Assembly: GCA_019117325.1 (NCBI GenBank)
Contig: DWZY01000258.1
Location: forward strand, 1 to 9,219
Length of the DNA: 9,219 bases
Direction: 5' to 3'
From: Candidatus Brevibacterium intestinigallinarum
Lineage (GTDB): Bacteria; Actinomycetota; Actinomycetes; Actinomycetales; Brevibacteriaceae
Under the pieces are notes generated by a model. The model made no database searches, was not told where the DNA came from, and saw only the letters and a list, made by a program, of their open reading frames with translations. Every line of letters begins with the position of its first letter. Within the stretch, counting starts at the first letter, position 1. Positions 6,668-9,219 of the stretch are shown one piece after another. Position numbers and translations under genes: made by a program.

Positions 6668-7491
6668 CGCGATCCGTCTTCCTCGACCGGGAGCTGCCGC
6701 TGGCTCACGCGGGCGAGACGGTCGACGTCACCGGTCCCGTCGCCCATCACATCCGCGTGACGCGGATCGGCGCGGAGGAGGAGTTCGACCTGGTCGACGG
6801 GGCGGGGCGTCGCCTGCGCTGCGTGCTCGCCGCGCCTGCGGCCGCCGCGCCCGCACAGGACGACGGCCGGCGCTCGCGACGACGGGGGAAGGACGGGGAG
6901 AAGCCGCTGCGAGCCCACGTGCTCGACGTCACCCGCGAGGCCCCCGGGGCACCCCGGCTCGTGCTCGTGCAGGCGCTGGCCAAGGCCGGCCGCGACGAGC
7001 AGGCGATCGAATCGGCGACGGAGATCGGGGTCGACCTGATCGTCCCGTGGGCGGCGGCCCGCTCGATCGCCGCGTGGCCCGCCGCGAAGGAGGAGCGCGC
7101 GGTCGCGAAGTGGCGGTCGCTCCTGGACACGGCCGCACAGCAGTCGCGCCGCGCACTCGCGCCGGAGCTGGAACCGCTGGCCCGCGGCAGCGCCGTGCTG
7201 GACCGGCTGCGCGAGACTGACCGCGTCCTCGTCCTCCACGAGGAGGCCTCAGACCACCTCGCGGACGTGCTCGAGGAGCTGGCGCAGGAAACCGGGACCG
7301 CGCCCGAGCGGATCGTGCTGATCGTGGGACCCGAGGGCGGGCTCGCGCCGGAGGAGATCGACGCGCTGCGCGAGGCCGGGGCCACCCCGGTGCTGCTGGG
7401 CCCCACGGTGCTGCGCGCCTCGAGTGCCGGTCCGGCCGGCCTGGCACTGGCGCAGGCGGCGCTGGGCCGCTGGCGTCGACCCCTCCGGTAG
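6664..7491 (+). CDS. rsmE: 16S rRNA (uracil-1498-N3)-methyltransferase RsmE
   Basis: RsmE is a SPOUT-class enzyme that methylates U1498 of 16S rRNA in the decoding region, acting on the assembled 30S subunit. The 275 residues comprise an N-terminal PUA-like domain with VAHHIRVTRI (26-35) and a C-terminal knot domain with ALAKAGRDEQAIESATEIGV (104-123), WRSLLDTAAQQSRRA (150-164), VGPEGGLAPEE (221-231) and LGPTVLRASSAG (245-256). The GPEGG loop and the LGPxVLR motif form the SAM site. Family members are typically about 245-250 residues; the excess is an Ala- then Arg/Lys-rich insertion at about 56-81 in the PUA part. ATG at 6664 overlaps the dnaJ stop; GGGAG is 14 bases away, so coupling is likely. 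Many actinobacteria have a HIT-family gene next; here phoH follows directly. Confidence 0.95.
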   Translation: MTRSVFLDRELPLAHAGETVDVTGPVAHHIRVTRIGAEEEFDLVDGAGRRLRCVLAAPAAAAPAQDDGRRSRRRGKDGEKPLRAHVLDVTREAPGAPRLVLVQALAKAGRDEQAIESATEIGVDLIVPWAAARSIAAWPAAKEERAVAKWRSLLDTAAQQSRRALAPELEPLARGSAVLDRLRETDRVLVLHEEASDHLADVLEELAQETGTAPERIVLIVGPEGGLAPEEIDALREAGATPVLLGPTVLRASSAGPAGLALAQAALGRWRRPLR

Positions 7492-7505
7492 CACCGCGCC
7501 GCCGG

Positions 7506-7511
7506 TAGACT
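7506..7511 (+). promoter_or_regulatory. Putative -10 element for phoH
   Basis: TAGACT, 15 bases after the rsmE stop, matches TATAAT at four of six positions including the key A2 and T6. It would start transcription near 7518 and leave a leader of about 26 bases before the proposed phoH start. There is no good -35 element at normal spacing. It may add a phoH-ybeY promoter to the upstream operon. Confidence 0.4.
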
Positions 7512-7530
7512 CGGATGCACACACCTCAGC

Positions 7531-7546
7531 GGAAGGACACCTCCTG
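7531..7546 (+). promoter_or_regulatory. Ribosome-binding site and probable CTG start of phoH
   Basis: GGAAGGA (7531-7537) is the only good Shine-Dalgarno match upstream of phoH, and six bases later lies an in-frame CTG (7544-7546). In-frame GTG codons at 7604 and 7424 have no comparable site: the first has only ACGGAG at 15 bases, and the second lies inside rsmE upstream of the possible promoter. I therefore prefer CTG, a rare start codon that gene finders usually do not consider. Confidence 0.55.
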
Positions 7547-8557
7547 GAACCCGACCACCCGGATCACTCGTCCGAGGCTCTGACGGAGCCCACGACCACC
7601 ACGGTGCGCCTCGCGCTGCCGGACTCACTTGACCTCGTCGCGCTGTTCGGCCCGGCGGAGGCGAATCTCGTCGCCCTCGAGGAGCTGGCCCCGGACGTCG
7701 ACGTCCATGTGCGTGGCCGCGACGTGGCGCTCACGGGACCGGAGGACGCCGTGGCCACGCTGGTCCGCACGTTCGGTGAGCTCAAGCGCCTCGTCGCCGC
7801 AGGTGCTCTCATCGACCCGGACACCGTGGCGCGCGTGGGTGCGATCGATCCGTCCGCGGGTGCGGCCTCGGAGGTGCTGGGCACCAGCATCCTGTCATCC
7901 CGAGGGCGCACGGTGCGGCCCAAGACCTTCGGCCAGCACGAGTACGTCCGCGCGATCCGCAACCACACGATCACGTTCGGACTGGGGCCCGCGGGCACCG
8001 GCAAGACGTACCTCGCGATGGCGATGGCGGTGAACGCGCTCCAGCGCCGCGAGGTCTCCCGGATCGTCCTGACGCGGCCCGCTGTCGAGGCCGGCGAGCG
8101 GCTGGGCTTCCTCCCCGGGACCCTCAACGAGAAGATCGATCCGTACGTGCGACCTCTCTACGACGCGCTCCACGACATGCTCGAACCGGAGAAGATCCCG
8201 CGGCTCATGGAGTCCGGGACGATCGAGGTCGCGCCGCTCGCCTACATGCGCGGTCGCACCCTGAACGACGCCTTCGTCATCCTGGACGAGGCGCAGAACA
8301 CGACGCCGGAGCAGATGAAGATGTTCCTCACCCGGCTGGGCTTCGGCTCCCGCATGGTGGTGACCGGCGACACGAGCCAGGTCGATCTGCCGCAGGGGAC
8401 CTCCAGCGGGCTGCGCGTCGTGCAGGGGATCCTGGAGAACGTCGATGACATCGCGTTCTGCACACTCACCAGCAAGGACGTCGTCAGGCACGCGCTCGTG
8501 TCCGCGATCGTGGACGCGTACGACCTGTGGACCGGCACCTCGGGAGGCCGCTCATGA
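7544..8557 (+). CDS. phoH: PhoH family ATPase (PhoL/YbeZ-like)
   Basis: PhoH-like proteins are cytoplasmic P-loop ATPases with a helicase-like core. The branch next to ybeY is thought to act with YbeY in rRNA maturation and RNA quality control. From the CTG at 7544 the protein has 337 residues, normal for the family. An N-terminal small domain (about 20-105) is followed by the ATPase: PKTFGQHEYV ahead of the P-loop, GPAGTGKT (148-155, Walker A), TRPAVEAGERLGFLPGTLNE, VILDEAQNTT (245-254, Walker B) and VVTGDTSQVDLP (sensor region). All catalytic residues are present. If GTG 7604 is the true start the protein loses 20 N-terminal residues but no domain. The stop overlaps ybeY by four bases (ATGA), which supports coupled synthesis with its expected partner. 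Confidence 0.93.
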   Translation: MEPDHPDHSSEALTEPTTTTVRLALPDSLDLVALFGPAEANLVALEELAPDVDVHVRGRDVALTGPEDAVATLVRTFGELKRLVAAGALIDPDTVARVGAIDPSAGAASEVLGTSILSSRGRTVRPKTFGQHEYVRAIRNHTITFGLGPAGTGKTYLAMAMAVNALQRREVSRIVLTRPAVEAGERLGFLPGTLNEKIDPYVRPLYDALHDMLEPEKIPRLMESGTIEVAPLAYMRGRTLNDAFVILDEAQNTTPEQMKMFLTRLGFGSRMVVTGDTSQVDLPQGTSSGLRVVQGILENVDDIAFCTLTSKDVVRHALVSAIVDAYDLWTGTSGGRS

Positions 8558-9036
8558 CCATCGAGATCACTGACGAGTCCGGCGCCGGCATCGACCTCGA
8601 GGCGGTCCGCGCGCTCACGGCGCACGTGTGCGGACAGATGCGCATCCACCCGGATGCGGACGTCTACATCCGCTTCGTCGAGCCCGGCCCCATGGCGGAC
8701 CTCCACGTGCAGTGGATGGACCTCGAGGGGCCCACGGACGTCATGTCGTTCCCCATGGATGAGCTGCGGCCCGGCGACGATGCGGAGCCGGGGGTGCTGG
8801 GCGACATCGTCGTGTGCTCGGAGGTCGCCCAGGAGCAGGCGGCGGCGGCCGGCCACACGCTGCTGGACGAGGTCCTGCTCCTCGTGACCCACGGACTCCT
8901 GCACCTGCTGGGCTACGACCACGCGGAGGAGGACGAGAAGGCGGAGATGTTCGGCCTCCAGCGGCGCCTGCTGCTCACCTTCCTCGCAGCCGCCCAGCCC
9001 GGTCGCACGACCGCGCCGCGCCCCACGGAGGACTGA
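8554..9036 (+). CDS. ybeY: Endoribonuclease YbeY (rRNA maturation factor)
   Basis: YbeY is a zinc-dependent single-strand endoribonuclease required for 16S rRNA 3' processing and for quality control of 70S ribosomes. The 160-residue protein carries the metal motif H113-x3-H117-x5-H123 in THGLLHLLGYDH and the family signature GPTDVMSFPMDE. ATG at 8554 is selected over an in-frame GTG 27 bases upstream because GGGAGG (8542-8547) stands six bases from it and MTIEI is a standard N-terminus. The C-terminal tail (about 145-160) is Pro/Thr/Arg-rich and probably disordered. It overlaps phoH by four bases and is three bases from the CNNM-type gene. era often follows that gene in related genomes, beyond this window. 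Confidence 0.96.
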   Translation: MTIEITDESGAGIDLEAVRALTAHVCGQMRIHPDADVYIRFVEPGPMADLHVQWMDLEGPTDVMSFPMDELRPGDDAEPGVLGDIVVCSEVAQEQAAAAGHTLLDEVLLLVTHGLLHLLGYDHAEEDEKAEMFGLQRRLLLTFLAAAQPGRTTAPRPTED

Positions 9037-9039
9037 GGC

Positions 9040-9219
9040 ATGGCCATCGCCGGCGCCTTCGCCGCCGCACTCGTCTTCCTCGCGATCGCCGCGCTGTTCG
9101 CCGCAGCGGAGTCCGCCTTCGCGACCGTGTCCCGCAGCGATGTCGAGGACGCGCACGAGGAGGGCCGCCGCGGAGCGGGCCACGTCCTCCGGATCGTGAC
9201 CGACCCGCTCGTCCACACG
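9040..9219 (+). CDS. CNNM/CBS-domain (HlyC/CorC-type) membrane protein, 3' truncated
   Basis: Only the first 60 codons are present; the gene runs off the right edge. The translation starts with a hydrophobic helix (residues 2-22, Ala/Leu/Phe/Ile) leading into AAAESAFATVSRSDVEDA, which is typical of the first segment of DUF21/CNNM transmembrane domains. Full members add cytoplasmic CBS domains and a CorC/HlyC domain and have been linked to Mg2+/Co2+ transport or efflux; the old name 'hemolysin' is misleading. Position right after ybeY is the usual actinobacterial arrangement. ATG at 9040 has GGAGG (9027-9031) eight bases upstream, inside the end of ybeY. The product is inferred from the N-terminus and context. 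Confidence 0.85.
   Translation, partial: MAIAGAFAAALVFLAIAALFAAAESAFATVSRSDVEDAHEEGRRGAGHVLRIVTDPLVHT

Noticed and set aside
5731..7239. 502-codon open frame on the minus strand across dnaJ and rsmE
   Set aside because: It is low-complexity Arg/Ser/Pro-rich and lies antisense to two clearly identified genes; high GC removes stop codons.
7485..7508. Direct repeat CCGGTAG (7485-7491 and 7502-7508) at the rsmE-phoH junction
   Set aside because: A seven-base repeat is expected by chance at this composition; one copy includes the rsmE stop and the other part of the -10-like hexamer.

Overview
The window is a very GC-rich, densely packed chromosomal stretch from an actinobacterium. The support is third codon positions that are almost always G or C, frequent GTG starts, a DUF3097 gene (a family described mainly from Actinobacteria), and the gene order lepA, hemW, DUF4870, DUF3097, hrcA, dnaJ, rsmE, phoH, ybeY, CNNM/CBS protein. 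This order resembles Micrococcales and related orders, but I cannot name a genus from sequence alone. There is no sign of a mobile element, prophage, CRISPR array, tRNA or rRNA; this is a core, vertically inherited neighbourhood.

Layout. (1) Bases 1-2913, plus strand: the 3' nine tenths of lepA (elongation factor 4), then hemW (radical-SAM heme chaperone), which starts on the last base of the lepA stop codon. (2) Bases 2891-4315, minus strand: DUF3097 followed by DUF4870 (small Tic20-like membrane protein). The DUF4870 3' end overlaps the 3' end of hemW by 23 bp, convergently. (3) Bases 4316-4471: a divergent control region with a well-preserved CIRCE operator over a -10-like element. (4) Bases 4472-9219, plus strand: hrcA, dnaJ (the DnaJ2 type usually beside hrcA in actinobacteria), rsmE, phoH, ybeY, and the first 60 codons of a CNNM/CorC-type membrane protein. 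dnaJ/rsmE and phoH/ybeY overlap by four bases (ATGA), so translation is probably coupled.

How the genes work together. HrcA should bind its own CIRCE site and repress hrcA-dnaJ until heat or misfolding titrates it. dnaJ is followed without a visible terminator by rsmE (16S rRNA m3U1498 methyltransferase), phoH (RNA-linked ATPase) and ybeY (rRNA-processing endoribonuclease). Read-through would therefore tie chaperone control to 30S maturation and quality control. phoH also has a possible promoter of its own.

Most of the window is ordinary. The points worth a second look are: a Toprim-like but apparently degenerate acidic signature in the unknown DUF3097 protein, which shares the CIRCE-bearing control region; a perfect 13-bp hairpin just inside hemW; a likely CTG start for phoH; an Arg-rich insertion in RsmE; a run of five A/T-ending codons at the universally conserved GYASLDY of LepA; and the convergent gene overlap. 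I found no clearly new multi-gene system.
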